DNA of 64,000 nt, taken from NCBI GenBank assembly GCA_964545855.1, contig CAZJHD010000018.1, forward strand, positions 1 through 64,000, given 5' to 3'. The position numbers and the translations under genes are program-made. The notes beneath the pieces were generated by a model that saw only the letters and a list, made by a program, of their open reading frames with translations, searched no databases and was not told where the DNA came from. Each line of letters opens with the position of its first letter. Positions within the stretch are counted from its first letter, which is position 1. The DNA comes from CAZJHD01 sp964545855 (GTDB taxonomy: Bacteria; Planctomycetota; UBA1135; JACQFD01). Positions 46,811 through 54,799 of the stretch are shown in pieces.

Positions 46811-47914
46811 TCAGCCCGCCTTCGCGCCGCCGCTCGGCTGCTGCTGGTCCCACCAGCTCTGCCATGCCTTCTGCTGGCGCTGGCGGTCCTCCTTCTTGCC
46901 GTCCGGATCGAACTTCAAGTTCGTGACGCGCGTGATCTTGCGCAGCTGGCTGTAGACCATCTCGCGCACGAAGCTCGTCTCGTCGGCGAGCGCATCGATC
47001 AGCGCGGGCACGGCCGACTTCGCGTCGAGATCGCCGAGCACCTCGGCGGCATGCAGCCGCACGAACTCGTCGACGTCCTTGAGCTTCGGGATGAGGTAAG
47101 GGACCACCTTGTCGTTCCCGCGACGACCGAGCTCGCTGACCGCGTCCCAGCGCTCCCCGGGGTCGTTCGAGTCGAGCCGCTTCACGTGTTGCTGCAGCTC
47201 CGCCGGCAGCGGCGGAAGGCCGTCGCCATTCGCGGGCGCGCCCTCCGGAACGATCGGAGCCGGGCCAGGGGCCGGCCCCGCCGGCTGCCGCGTCTGCAGC
47301 TCGTTCAGGCGCATCTGGAAATCGGTCGCTCCGCGAAGCAGGCCCGCCTGCGTGTCGAGGGCGGCCGCGAGACCGATCTCGGTCTGGCGCACGCGATCCT
47401 TCAGCCTCTCGTTCTCCTCGACGTAGCCCTGCACCTTCTCGAAGCGCGCCTCCACGTCGGCTTGGTCGTTCGCGCGACGCGCCTCGAGGTCCTCGCGCGC
47501 CGTCCGCAGGGCGGCTTCCTGATCTCCGATGCGTGCCCGGAGAGCCGTGAGCTCGTCGGCCTGCTTCTGCAGGCGGTCCCCGAAGGTCCCGTCCTGATCG
47601 GTGGCCGACGTCCTCAGGGTCTCGATCTCGCCATGGAGCCCCTTCGCCCGGTGTTCGACGAGGGCCCAGAGACCCCCGCCGACGGCTGCGACCGCCACGA
47701 GGAGCAGAAGGCTCGGCGCGCCTCCGATGGCCGATCCGGTGCGCAGGGGCGCCGCGGCCGCTCCCTTGCTCGCCGAGACGGCGACGGCGTTGCAGCTCGC
47801 GCAGAGGAGCTTCCCCTTCACGGCCACGGCCTGCCCCTCGTCCAGGTCCTTGAGGGGGATGCTCTGATTGCAGATGTCGCAGAAGTAGATCTTCACGTTC
47901 GAGCTCGTGGTCAT
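46811..47914 (-). CDS. Membrane protein with zinc ribbon, coiled coil and HEAT repeats
   Basis: A 367-residue protein with an unusual order of parts. Residues 10-42 are a zinc ribbon (Cys12, 15, 38, 41: CDIC...CASC). A membrane helix follows (about 68-85), then a coiled coil (about 88-200), a Pro/Gly linker, and two or three HEAT/PBS-lyase-like repeats (about 240-330: NDPGERWDAVSELGRRGNDKVVPYLIPKLKD, DEFVRLHAAEVLGDLDAKSAVPALIDALAD). The C-terminus ends in QKAWQSWWDQQQ. The ribbon would be cytoplasmic and the HEAT part periplasmic, or the reverse. ATG at 47914 starts right before the ribbon. Function unknown. Confidence 0.82.
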   Translation of the reverse strand: MTTSSNVKIYFCDICNQSIPLKDLDEGQAVAVKGKLLCASCNAVAVSASKGAAAAPLRTGSAIGGAPSLLLLVAVAAVGGGLWALVEHRAKGLHGEIETLRTSATDQDGTFGDRLQKQADELTALRARIGDQEAALRTAREDLEARRANDQADVEARFEKVQGYVEENERLKDRVRQTEIGLAAALDTQAGLLRGATDFQMRLNELQTRQPAGPAPGPAPIVPEGAPANGDGLPPLPAELQQHVKRLDSNDPGERWDAVSELGRRGNDKVVPYLIPKLKDVDEFVRLHAAEVLGDLDAKSAVPALIDALADETSFVREMVYSQLRKITRVTNLKFDPDGKKEDRQRQQKAWQSWWDQQQPSGGAKAG

Positions 47915-47945
47915 GGCGCGAGTGTCGTTTTCCTCTACGGACGGG

Positions 47946-47968
47946 GGCGTCATTGGGTGGGTGACGCC
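47946..47968. promoter_or_regulatory. Inverted repeat upstream of the HEAT-protein gene
   Basis: GGCGTCA and TGACGCC form a perfect 7-bp inverted repeat with a 9-base spacer, 32 bases upstream of the HEAT-protein start. Spacing and symmetry suit a dimeric repressor operator or a hairpin. No regulator is identified. Confidence 0.3.
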
Positions 47969-48298
47969 GAACCGTCCGATGGAGGCGGAACCGAATCGAG
48001 ATCCGAGACGAGAGACACGGTCGAGGGCCGAGCCCCGGAGGGCGAGAGCCGAAGGCCCCCGCGTCGGAAACGACTGCGCACTCCCGATTCGACCAGCCCG
48101 CGACCCGCGCACGGATGGAGCGCGCGTGGATGGAGGGGCGCGGACACGAGACGGAGAATCGATCCGGACGGGATGGTGCGTCGAAGCAGGCCGGGCCGTC
48201 AACGTTCCCGGCATTCGGCCCGCCCGACGCACCGCTCGACCTCGATCGGAATCCCACCCGCCGAGGGTGGAGACACCATCCAGGCAATGTCTTCCGTG

Positions 48299-48331
48299 TT
48301 GACAGGGACCTCGCGCGCGCGACGGTATAGG
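48299..48331 (+). promoter_or_regulatory. Promoter of leaderless TPR gene
   Basis: A perfect TTGACA (48299-48304) lies upstream of TATAGG (48326-48331), or GGTATA two bases earlier (19-base spacer). The -10 ends seven bases before the ATG at 48339, implying a leaderless transcript. The spacer is longer than the ideal 17. Confidence 0.45.
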
Positions 48332-48338
48332 GCCCCCG

Positions 48339-48728
48339 ATGAAACTCGACTCCGCGACCTCCCGCTCCCTCGACCGCCTCGGCAACGAGTTCCTCGTCGC
48401 CACCCTGCGGATCGAGGCCGACCGGAGGGACAACATCCCGGCTCTCTTCGAGCTGGGTGCCGTGCTGACGAAGCTGCGCCGCTACGAGGAGGGCTTGGAG
48501 ATCGACCAGCGCCTCGTCCTGCTGGAGCCGTCGGAGCCGATCCTCCGCTACAACCTCGCCTGCTCCCTGTCGCTCCTCGAACGCACGGAGGAAGCGCTCG
48601 ACGAGCTGACGCGGGCGATCGAGCTCGGCTATCGCGACGTGAAGCACATGCTCCGCGATCGCGACCTGAAGCCGCTCCGCACGCACGCGCGCTTCGGCGC
48701 CCTCGTGAAGAAGCTCCAGGGCTCGTAG
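48339..48728 (+). CDS. Small TPR-repeat protein
   Basis: A 129-residue soluble protein with two or three tetratricopeptide repeats: IPALFELGAVLTKLRRYEEGLEIDQRLVLLEP, then PILRYNLACSLSLLERTEEALDELTRAIELGY, with an RDVKHMLRDRDLKPLRTHARFGALVKKL ending common in bacterial TPR proteins. No signal or membrane segment. It likely mediates protein contacts; the partner is unknown. A -10 box seven bases upstream makes it leaderless. A tandem DNA repeat begins at its stop codon. Confidence 0.88.
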   Translation: MKLDSATSRSLDRLGNEFLVATLRIEADRRDNIPALFELGAVLTKLRRYEEGLEIDQRLVLLEPSEPILRYNLACSLSLLERTEEALDELTRAIELGYRDVKHMLRDRDLKPLRTHARFGALVKKLQGS

Positions 48729-48831
48729 CTCTGGCGAGAGGCTCTGGCGAGAGGCTCTGGCGAGAGGCTCTGGCGAGAGGCCCTGGCGAGAGGCCCTGGC
48801 GAGAGGCCCTGGCGAGAGGTTCTGGCGAGCA
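48728..48831. repeat. 13-bp tandem repeat array (8 units)
   Basis: Eight head-to-tail units of 13 bases. Units 1-4 are GCTCTGGCGAGAG, units 5-7 are GCCCTGGCGAGAG, and unit 8 is a degenerate GTTCTGGCGAGCA. The array starts on the last base of the TPR stop codon and sits between convergent genes. Each early unit can form a micro-hairpin (CTCT/AGAG). Variant units are clustered, as expected from stepwise duplication, so copy number may vary between strains. Confidence 0.9.
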
Positions 48832-48915
48832 GTGCCGTCGCGGAAGAGCGCGCTCGCGGAGGTCCGCCGTGGAAGCAAGCCCGCGACGCGCCCCCCATCC
48901 CCGGCACGCGCACCC

Positions 48916-49662
48916 TCAGCGATCCGCGTCCATGCCGAGCGGGACGAAACCCTCGGGCACCGGCGGCGGCGCGAGGATCGCGAGCTCCAGCCCGAGTTCG
49001 TTCTCGACGACGAGGCCCCGATCCCCCACCACGGAGCGCGGGATCCGATACGCCTGGGCCGGCCGCGTCGGCACCTCCGTCACGAAGCCCGGGGGCGTCT
49101 CCACGCGCAGACGGTAGCGCGCCTCCGGCGCCCGCGGCGCCACGGGCTCCAGGTGGATCGAGTAGTCGATGCGCGGGCGCAGCCCGAGCCCGACCACGAG
49201 GATCAGCTCGTGCTCCGGATCGAATCCGGGAGCCGGAGTCGGGCCCTCGAGGGGATCGACCCACCGCGCTTCGGCCTCGTGCATCGACCGGAAGAGCTGC
49301 TCCCACTCGACCGGATCGGCGAGGAGCGCGAACCAGAGCCCGTCGCCGCGCGACGCGGGCGCCGTGCGCGTGAGGTCGATCCAGCGGAGCGGCGGCGCGC
49401 CGGGCCTGTGCGCCGCGATACGGGCTTCGCGTTCCGCGTCCGCCGGTGCGCCCACTTCGGGAGCGACGGCGATGGCGGGCGCCGTATCCACGGTGGCCAC
49501 ACCCTTGGGGAGCGGCTCGCCCAGGCCGGCACCCGACCCGGAGGATGGCGCCGGCGCGCCACGCACGTCGCCTCCCCGGTCTCCCCCGAGGATGGCCGCC
49601 GTGAGCGCGACGGCGGCCGCCAGGAGCGCGGCCGCGACGAGGACCCGAGCGCCATTCCCCAT
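48916..49662 (-). CDS. Anchored or secreted protein of unknown function
   Basis: A 248-residue protein I do not recognise. An N-terminal hydrophobic segment (residues 7-25) is a signal or anchor, followed by a Gly/Ser/Pro linker to about residue 60. The remainder (about 90-245) is probably a single globular domain, with DGLWFALLADPVEWEQLFRSMHEAEARW, HELILVVGLGLRPRIDYSIHLEPV and a C-terminal VPEGFVPLGMDADR. It follows the zinc-ribbon gene by 20 bases, so the two are likely co-transcribed. Confidence 0.65.
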   Translation of the reverse strand: MGNGARVLVAAALLAAAVALTAAILGGDRGGDVRGAPAPSSGSGAGLGEPLPKGVATVDTAPAIAVAPEVGAPADAEREARIAAHRPGAPPLRWIDLTRTAPASRGDGLWFALLADPVEWEQLFRSMHEAEARWVDPLEGPTPAPGFDPEHELILVVGLGLRPRIDYSIHLEPVAPRAPEARYRLRVETPPGFVTEVPTRPAQAYRIPRSVVGDRGLVVENELGLELAILAPPPVPEGFVPLGMDADR

Positions 49663-49682
49663 CGGCGTCGCGGCGCGCGCGC

Positions 49683-49919
49683 TCAGAGGCTCGCGTAGGC
49701 CGCCAGCGCCAGGGCGGTCACGGCGAGCGCGGCGCAGACGAGGAGGACGTGTCCGAACCAGCGCGTCGGACCTGCCAGCTCGTGGATCTGACTCAGCGCG
49801 GCCGGCCGGGGCAGCACGAGCTTCAGGCGGGAGAGCGGGCTCCCACAGGCGGGGCAGTAGGCGCGCGACTCCTCGACGAGCGTGTCGCAGCGCAGGCAGG
49901 GTCGGACGGCTTCATCCAC
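49683..49919 (-). CDS. Small zinc-ribbon membrane protein
   Basis: A 78-residue protein with an N-terminal zinc ribbon (Cys8, 11, 22, 25: CLRC...CPAC) and one C-terminal membrane helix (about 57-76). The ribbon type (zinc-ribbon 15/DZR-like) is common on small bacterial membrane adaptors. Start is GTG at 49919; the nearby ATG is out of frame. It lies between two envelope genes on the same strand. Function unknown. Confidence 0.72.
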   Translation of the reverse strand: MDEAVRPCLRCDTLVEESRAYCPACGSPLSRLKLVLPRPAALSQIHELAGPTRWFGHVLLVCAALAVTALALAAYASL

Positions 49920-49980
49920 GGTCGAATGCGGACGCCGACCGCGACCCGTGGTTCCCGCGCGGCGCGGGACGGTCGCGAAG

Positions 49981-50604
49981 TCAGCGCTGGAGCGCCACCG
50001 TAGCCGTCTCGTGCCGCTGCCACCAGTCGCGCCACCGCGTCACCGACACCGCCCGCTCTTCCTCCGCGCCGAGCGCGCGGAAGCCGAAGTCGAGGTTGGT
50101 CTCCCGCTGCAGGGCGTCGAAGCAGAGGCCGCGATAGAAGGCCGAGTCGTCGGCGAGGCCCTCGACGAGGACCGGCATGCCCGTCCAGTCGCCGAGGCGC
50201 ACGCACGACCGCGCCGCTTCGTAGCGCACGGCGCGGTCGGCGTCCGTGAGCCCGGTGCGGATCTGCTCCAGCGCGCGCCGGTCGCCGATGGCGCCGAGCG
50301 CGTTCAAGGCGAAGGAGCGCCGCGCCGGCTCGGGGTCGCTCAGCGCCTGCGCGAGCTGGGGGATCGCCGCGGGCCCGATGCGCGCGAGGAACGCGCAGGC
50401 GTCGATCACCGCGCGGCCCTGCAGGTAGGGCACGTCGTGGATCGTCCTCTCGATCTGGACGCGCGTGAAGGCGCTCGCGCTCGGGTAGACGCTCTCCTCC
50501 TTGTCCTCCACGCTGCGGCCGTCGATCGTCGTCTGGCAGCCGGCGATCGGGAGAGCGAGGAGGGCGGCGAGCTGCAACGCGCGGAGCATCCGGGGAGGAA
50601 GCAT
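49981..50604 (-). CDS. HEAT-repeat lipoprotein
   Basis: A 207-residue lipoprotein. The signal ends in a lipobox LPIAGC (Cys23). The mature part has about three HEAT/PBS-lyase-like repeats (GPAAIPQLAQALSDPEPARRSFALNALGAIGD, RRALEQIRTGLTDADRAVRYEAARSCVRLGD, WTGMPVLVEGLADDSAFYRGLCFDAL). It ends in SVTRWRDWWQRHE, close to the C-terminus of the HEAT protein at 46811-47914. It is probably a periplasmic scaffold; no ligand can be inferred. Confidence 0.82.
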   Translation of the reverse strand: MLPPRMLRALQLAALLALPIAGCQTTIDGRSVEDKEESVYPSASAFTRVQIERTIHDVPYLQGRAVIDACAFLARIGPAAIPQLAQALSDPEPARRSFALNALGAIGDRRALEQIRTGLTDADRAVRYEAARSCVRLGDWTGMPVLVEGLADDSAFYRGLCFDALQRETNLDFGFRALGAEEERAVSVTRWRDWWQRHETATVALQR

Positions 50605-50692
50605 GGGCTTTCGGCGCCGGGGGAGGCGCGAGGAGGGGACCTCCCTGCATCGGCTCGGCGGCTCCGATCCCTGAAGCGGGCGCGCCGGCGCG

Positions 50693-50732
50693 GGCCCGCG
50701 CGCAGCTCGGATGAGTTCCGCTGCGGGCTGTC
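50693..50732 (-). repeat. Dispersed intergenic repeat, right-arm copy D
   Basis: The reverse complement agrees with the right arm of copy A at 32 of 40 positions, including the 19-base run TCCGAGCTGCGCGCGGGCC-like core. It starts within the TGA stop of the BatA-like vWA gene (TGACAGCCC) and runs into the 126-base gap before the HEAT lipoprotein gene. Confidence 0.6.
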
Positions 50733-53028
50733 ACGCCCTCCGGGGCTCCGGGCGGAGCGCCCAGGCCGCGAGGAGCAGCGCCGCGCCGAGCACGCCGAGC
50801 ACCCACCGGATCGACGTCTCGCCGCGGGGCGGCGGAAGGTCCGAGAGGGATCGTGCCTCCCCCGCCGGCAGCGCCGGAGACGCCTCCGAAGGCGCGGCGC
50901 GCGCGAGGAAGATCGTCGAGGGCGCGCCCGGCCCCGCCGGCTGCACGTCCGCCCAGCCCGCGGCGGCGCCTGGAGCCGCGCCGCGGAAGCGGTGGGGCGC
51001 CTCGCGCCAGAGCCATGCCACGGAGCCGGGCAGGAGGAGCCGCAGCGCGCCGACGTCTCCCGCTCGTTCGTCCTCGACGAGGACGTCGCCGCCCTCGATC
51101 CATCCACGCCGCGACGGCTCCGCGCGCGCGAGCAGCGAGAGCAGCGGGCCGAAGACTCCCGGCAAGTCGGCCCAAGCCGGCGCCTCCTCCGCTCCCGGCG
51201 CGACGGCGAGAGCGGCCACGCGCCGCGACGCGTCGAGCGCGAGCAGCGGTGGCCCTCCCTCGACCCGCGCGAGGACGCGAGCGCCGTCCCGCGCCCGCGT
51301 CCGCGCCAGCGCCACGACGGGCGGCGCCTCGGGGAGGACGAGCGGCGCGTCGGGCTCCGCGGAGCCGGCGACGGGCCCGCCCGGCACGAGCCCGTCGCGC
51401 GCCGCCACCGACGACACCGCCTCCGGTAGGTGCTCCGGATCGTCGACGCGCGAGAGGGTGCCGTTGCGGCCGTCGAGCGTGAGCGCCGCGAGGAACGCGA
51501 CATCGGCGTCGGCGCCCACGGCGAAGGCGTGGCACGCGACGCCCGCGCGCGCGAGGTCCTCGCCGCAGGCGCGGGCCTCCTCGAGGGGCGCTCGCCCACC
51601 GCCGTGGAGACCGTCGCTCACGAGGAAGAGACGCCGTCGCGCCTCCGCTCGGTCGAAATGCGCGAAAGCCGCCCGCAGTGCCGCGGTCTCGTCCGTGTCG
51701 CCCCGCGCGGTCGCGCTGGCGAAGCGCGCCGCCGCGTCGTCGCCGCGCACGTCGAAGGGAGCGCCGAGCGTCGCCGCGAAGAAGGCCGCGCGGACGCGCG
51801 TCGACGCGGGCTCGCGCTCCGCCAGCGCGCGCGCCGCGGCCGTCGCGGCGCGGAGCTTCGCGCCGGCCATGGAGCCCGACGTGTCCACGAGGAGGAGGAG
51901 ATCGACGGGTGGCTCTCCTTCCCGGTCCTCGCGCAGGGGGAGCCGGTCCTCGAGGACCGTGCCCTCGAGTCCGCCGCGCCCGAAGGCGCGCGACGCGCCC
52001 GCGTAGAGGAGACCCGTGCCCGCGCGGAGCGCACCCTCGACGGCGGCGAGACCCGCTCCGAGCGCACGCCGGTCGACGTCGACGAGGACGATCAGGTCGA
52101 GGTCGTCGCGGAGCCCCGCGAGCTGGCCGGGCTCGAGCCGCTCGAGCACGACGCCGGCGAGGCCTCGCAGACCGCGCGCGAATGCGTCGCCGCCTCCCAC
52201 GAGCCCCACCCTCCGCTCGCCAGCGGTCGCGACGACGAGCGTCGCCTCGTCGTCCTCGGGGAACGCGTCCGGCGGATCGAGCCCGAGACGAAGGGCACCC
52301 GCTCCGGAGGCTGGCTGCGTCGTGTCGAGGAACGCCTCCGAACGATCCGGCGCCGTCTCCCTCAGTGGCGTGCGCGCGACCTCGCGGCCATCGCGCACGA
52401 GGACGAGCGAGCGTCCCCGCGCGCCGCCCCCGGCCGACGCCACGGCGGCATGGACGCGGACGGTCGCGCCCGCCGGCGCCCGGCGCGGCGCCGACAGGCG
52501 GAGGAGCGCGGCGTTCGGCGCCGGCTCACCGGGGGGATCGACGGCCGCCACGGGAACGCCCTCGAAGAGCGACGGCAGCGCGCCGCCGCGCGTCGCGCGA
52601 CGGTCGGTCACGAGCACGATCTCCGCGCCCGCCGGCGCCGGCGCGCCGAGGGCGTCGGCGGCGGCGCGCAGAGCCACCGCGAGATCGGTCTCCATCGGTT
52701 CGAGCGATGCGTCGCTCTCCGGCGGCAGAGCCGGCGAGGCGCCGTGCGCCGCGAGCGGAAGGACGAGTCGCGCGCGGCCGGCGGCCTCGACGACGGCGAA
52801 GCGATCGCTCGGACGCAGGCCCTCCTGTCCCGCCCGCAGCGCCGCCTCCCGCGACGCTCCGAGACGCCGCGCGCAGGAAGCCGAGCGGTCGATCACGATC
52901 GCGCGCGCACGTCCCGCGGCGGAGATCCGCAGAGGATCGAGGGCGCCGGCGAGGAGGAGCAGCGCCGCCGCGAGGTGCAGGGCGGCACGCCGACGCCTCC
53001 CGTCGAAGAGCGCGCGGAGGGATCCCAA
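50731..53028 (-). CDS. BatA/aerotolerance-like membrane protein with two vWA domains
   Basis: A 765-residue protein. Residues 17-30 form an N-terminal membrane helix (LHLAAALLLLAGAL). A first vWA-like domain follows with an incomplete metal site (VIDRSASC, 47-51). A second vWA domain (about 375-560) has a complete DTSGSM (382-387) and LFLVSDGLHGGG. A C-terminal helix (IRWVLGVLGAALLLAAWAL) closes the protein. The middle part resembles a glutamine-amidotransferase-like fold as in large BatA-type proteins of Planctomycetes. TTG at 53028 is chosen because the N-terminal helix needs it and mnmA ends 24 bases earlier. No MoxR ATPase is adjacent. Confidence 0.8.
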   Translation of the reverse strand: MGSLRALFDGRRRRAALHLAAALLLLAGALDPLRISAAGRARAIVIDRSASCARRLGASREAALRAGQEGLRPSDRFAVVEAAGRARLVLPLAAHGASPALPPESDASLEPMETDLAVALRAAADALGAPAPAGAEIVLVTDRRATRGGALPSLFEGVPVAAVDPPGEPAPNAALLRLSAPRRAPAGATVRVHAAVASAGGGARGRSLVLVRDGREVARTPLRETAPDRSEAFLDTTQPASGAGALRLGLDPPDAFPEDDEATLVVATAGERRVGLVGGGDAFARGLRGLAGVVLERLEPGQLAGLRDDLDLIVLVDVDRRALGAGLAAVEGALRAGTGLLYAGASRAFGRGGLEGTVLEDRLPLREDREGEPPVDLLLLVDTSGSMAGAKLRAATAAARALAEREPASTRVRAAFFAATLGAPFDVRGDDAAARFASATARGDTDETAALRAAFAHFDRAEARRRLFLVSDGLHGGGRAPLEEARACGEDLARAGVACHAFAVGADADVAFLAALTLDGRNGTLSRVDDPEHLPEAVSSVAARDGLVPGGPVAGSAEPDAPLVLPEAPPVVALARTRARDGARVLARVEGGPPLLALDASRRVAALAVAPGAEEAPAWADLPGVFGPLLSLLARAEPSRRGWIEGGDVLVEDERAGDVGALRLLLPGSVAWLWREAPHRFRGAAPGAAAGWADVQPAGPGAPSTIFLARAAPSEASPALPAGEARSLSDLPPPRGETSIRWVLGVLGAALLLAAWALRPEPRRA

Positions 53029-53051
53029 CGCGCCTGTCGCCTCCGTCGGCC

Positions 53052-54158
53052 TCAGAGCGTGGAGTCGATCCAGGCGGAGCCCGCGACGAGGTCGCCCTCG
53101 TAGAGCACGGCGAGCTGCCCCGGCGCGACGGCCGGCTGCGGCGTCGCGAAGGTGACGCGGATCGTCGTGCCTTCGACGCAGACGCCGCACGCGGCCGGCG
53201 TCTGGTGCGCCCGGAGCTGCACCCGATACTCGCGAGCGATCGGGCCGATCGGCTCCGCGCCCTTCCGCGCCTCATGCCCCGACGCCGAGAACCAACGAAC
53301 GCCGCTCGCCACGAACCCCTCGCAGGCGAGCGCGGTGCGCGGGCCGACGGTGATCGTCGCCGTCGCGGGATCGATGTCCGTCACGAAGAGCGGCTCCGCC
53401 GCCGGGATCCCGAGGCCGCGCCGCTGTCCGACGGTGAATCCCTCGAACCCTCCGTGGCGGCCGATCTCGCGGCCCGCACCGTCGCGGATCGGTCCGGGCG
53501 TCCCGTGGACCCCGCGCGCGCGCAGGAGGTCGCGGTAGTCGTTCGTCGGAACGAAGCAGATCTCCTGGCTCTCGCGCTTCTCGGAGACCGGGAGGCCCGC
53601 CTCCCGCGCGAGAGCGCGCACCTCGGACTTGGTGAGATCGCCGAGGGGGAAGCGCGCGGCGCGGAGCGACTCCGGCGCGAGAGCCGCCAGAACGTAGGAC
53701 TGGTCCTTCGCGGCGTCGGCGGCGCGGCGCAGACGCGGTTCTGCGCGCGACGCGTCGATGCGCGCGTAGTGGCCCGTGGCCACGGTGTCCGCGCCGAGTC
53801 CGCGCGCGAACTCGAGGAGCGAGCCGAACTTCAAGTCGCGGTTGCAGAGGACGCACGGATTGGGCGTGCGGCCGCTGCGGTAGGCCGCGACGAAGTCGTC
53901 GATCACCGCACCGAACTCGGAGGCGTGGTCGAGCACGTAGAACGGGATGCCGAGGACGTGCGCCACGGCGGCCGCATCGCGGGAGTCCTCGATCGAGCAG
54001 CACCCCTGCCGGTTCGAGGGTGCGGCGCCGGCCGGCCGGGAGACCCCGTTGCGCAGGAAGAGGCCCACCACGTCGTGCCCCTCCCGCTGCAACAGCAGCG
54101 CGGCGACCGACGAATCGACGCCTCCCGACATCGCGACCACCACTCGGGAACGAACCAC
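53052..54158 (-). CDS. mnmA: tRNA-specific 2-thiouridylase MnmA
   Basis: A 368-residue enzyme that thiolates U34 of tRNA-Lys, -Glu and -Gln. The PP-loop VAMSGGVDSSVAALLLQ is at residues 8-23. The catalytic cysteines are in TPNPCVLCNRDLKF and SQEICFVPTNDY. GRHGGFEGFTVGQRRGLG and the C-terminal beta domain are canonical. Start is GTG at 54158, eight residues before the PP-loop. The TATAGT box ends six bases before this GTG, so the mRNA appears leaderless; this also fixes the start, since the longer open frame would begin upstream of the promoter. Confidence 0.95.
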   Translation of the reverse strand: MVRSRVVVAMSGGVDSSVAALLLQREGHDVVGLFLRNGVSRPAGAAPSNRQGCCSIEDSRDAAAVAHVLGIPFYVLDHASEFGAVIDDFVAAYRSGRTPNPCVLCNRDLKFGSLLEFARGLGADTVATGHYARIDASRAEPRLRRAADAAKDQSYVLAALAPESLRAARFPLGDLTKSEVRALAREAGLPVSEKRESQEICFVPTNDYRDLLRARGVHGTPGPIRDGAGREIGRHGGFEGFTVGQRRGLGIPAAEPLFVTDIDPATATITVGPRTALACEGFVASGVRWFSASGHEARKGAEPIGPIAREYRVQLRAHQTPAACGVCVEGTTIRVTFATPQPAVAPGQLAVLYEGDLVAGSAWIDSTL

Positions 54159-54164
54159 GGGCCG

Positions 54165-54170
54165 ACTATA
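54165..54170 (-). promoter_or_regulatory. -10 box of leaderless mnmA
   Basis: TATAGT on the minus strand, five matches to TATAAT, followed by six bases and the GTG start. It is the clearest leaderless arrangement in the window. Confidence 0.55.
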
Positions 54171-54289
54171 CTTTCCGCCCCCGCCGCCCCGCAGGGTCCC
54201 CTCGAAGGCGGCCGGCGGCGCACCCGTCCCAGCGCCCGCGGAGCGGGCGGGACACGACGAAGAGGGCGACCTGCATCCGACGAATCCCC

Positions 54290-54766
54290 ATGTCCCGACC
54301 CGTGACGCATCCCGCCTCCGATCCCGCTCCCGCATTCCTCGCCTTCCTCCAGAACCAGGAGGCCCCGGAGGTGACGCGCTCCATGTCCGAGGCGACGGGC
54401 GGCGCGCCCGCGACCGAGCAGGGCGCCATCGGAGCCACGCCTCCGGCGGAACCGGCGCGGACCCCGGACGGGAGCTTCGTGCAGTTCCTCTGGCCCATCG
54501 CCCTCATGTTCGGCCTGATGTGGCTCTTGGTGCTCCGCCCCGAGCGCAAGAAGCGCAAGGAGCTCGACCGCCTGCGCAGCGAGCTCAAGAAGGGCGACCG
54601 AGTCCTCATGGCGGCGGGCATGCTCGGCAACGTCGTCGCCCTGTCGGACGACTTCGTGACGGTGGAGATCGCGGACCGCGTCCGCGTCCAGTTCCAGAAG
54701 GCCGCCGTCGCGCAGGTGCTCGAGTCGAAGGGCCGCGAGAAGGCCGAGACGGCGGCGGCGAAGTAG
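54290..54766 (+). CDS. yajC: Preprotein translocase subunit YajC
   Basis: A 158-residue Sec accessory protein that associates with SecDF. The family core is clear: membrane helix FLWPIALMFGLMWLLVLRPERKKRKELDRLRSELKKGDRVLMAAGMLGNVVAL, then the SH3-like strands DDFVTVEIADRVRVQFQKAAVAQVL. YajC is usually about 110 residues; this one has an extra 60-residue N-terminal Ala/Pro/Glu-rich tail. ATG at 54290 is the first in frame; a later ATG at residue 32 would also keep the core. secD is not in the window; yraN follows 33 bases later. Confidence 0.94.
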   Translation: MSRPVTHPASDPAPAFLAFLQNQEAPEVTRSMSEATGGAPATEQGAIGATPPAEPARTPDGSFVQFLWPIALMFGLMWLLVLRPERKKRKELDRLRSELKKGDRVLMAAGMLGNVVALSDDFVTVEIADRVRVQFQKAAVAQVLESKGREKAETAAAK

Positions 54767-54799
54767 GAGCGCCTGGAATCCCCGGAGCGCTCCCCGGCC

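Larger units (their letters stand above)
47915..48338. other. 424-base divergent intergenic region
   Basis: It separates the divergent HEAT-protein and TPR genes. No ORF with coding character was found; the frames through it are Arg/Pro-rich and lack family features. It holds an inverted repeat at 47946-47968 and a promoter next to the TPR start (48299-48331). The middle, 47969-48298, shows no recognisable feature. Confidence 0.6.

Noticed and set aside
47907..48302. Plus-strand ORF of 131 codons in the divergent region
   Set aside because: It overlaps the start of the HEAT-protein gene on the other strand, has Arg/Pro/Glu-rich composition and no recognisable domain or start signal.
48728..48831. 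CRISPR array
   Set aside because: The 13-base units are directly adjacent, with no spacers, and there are no cas genes.
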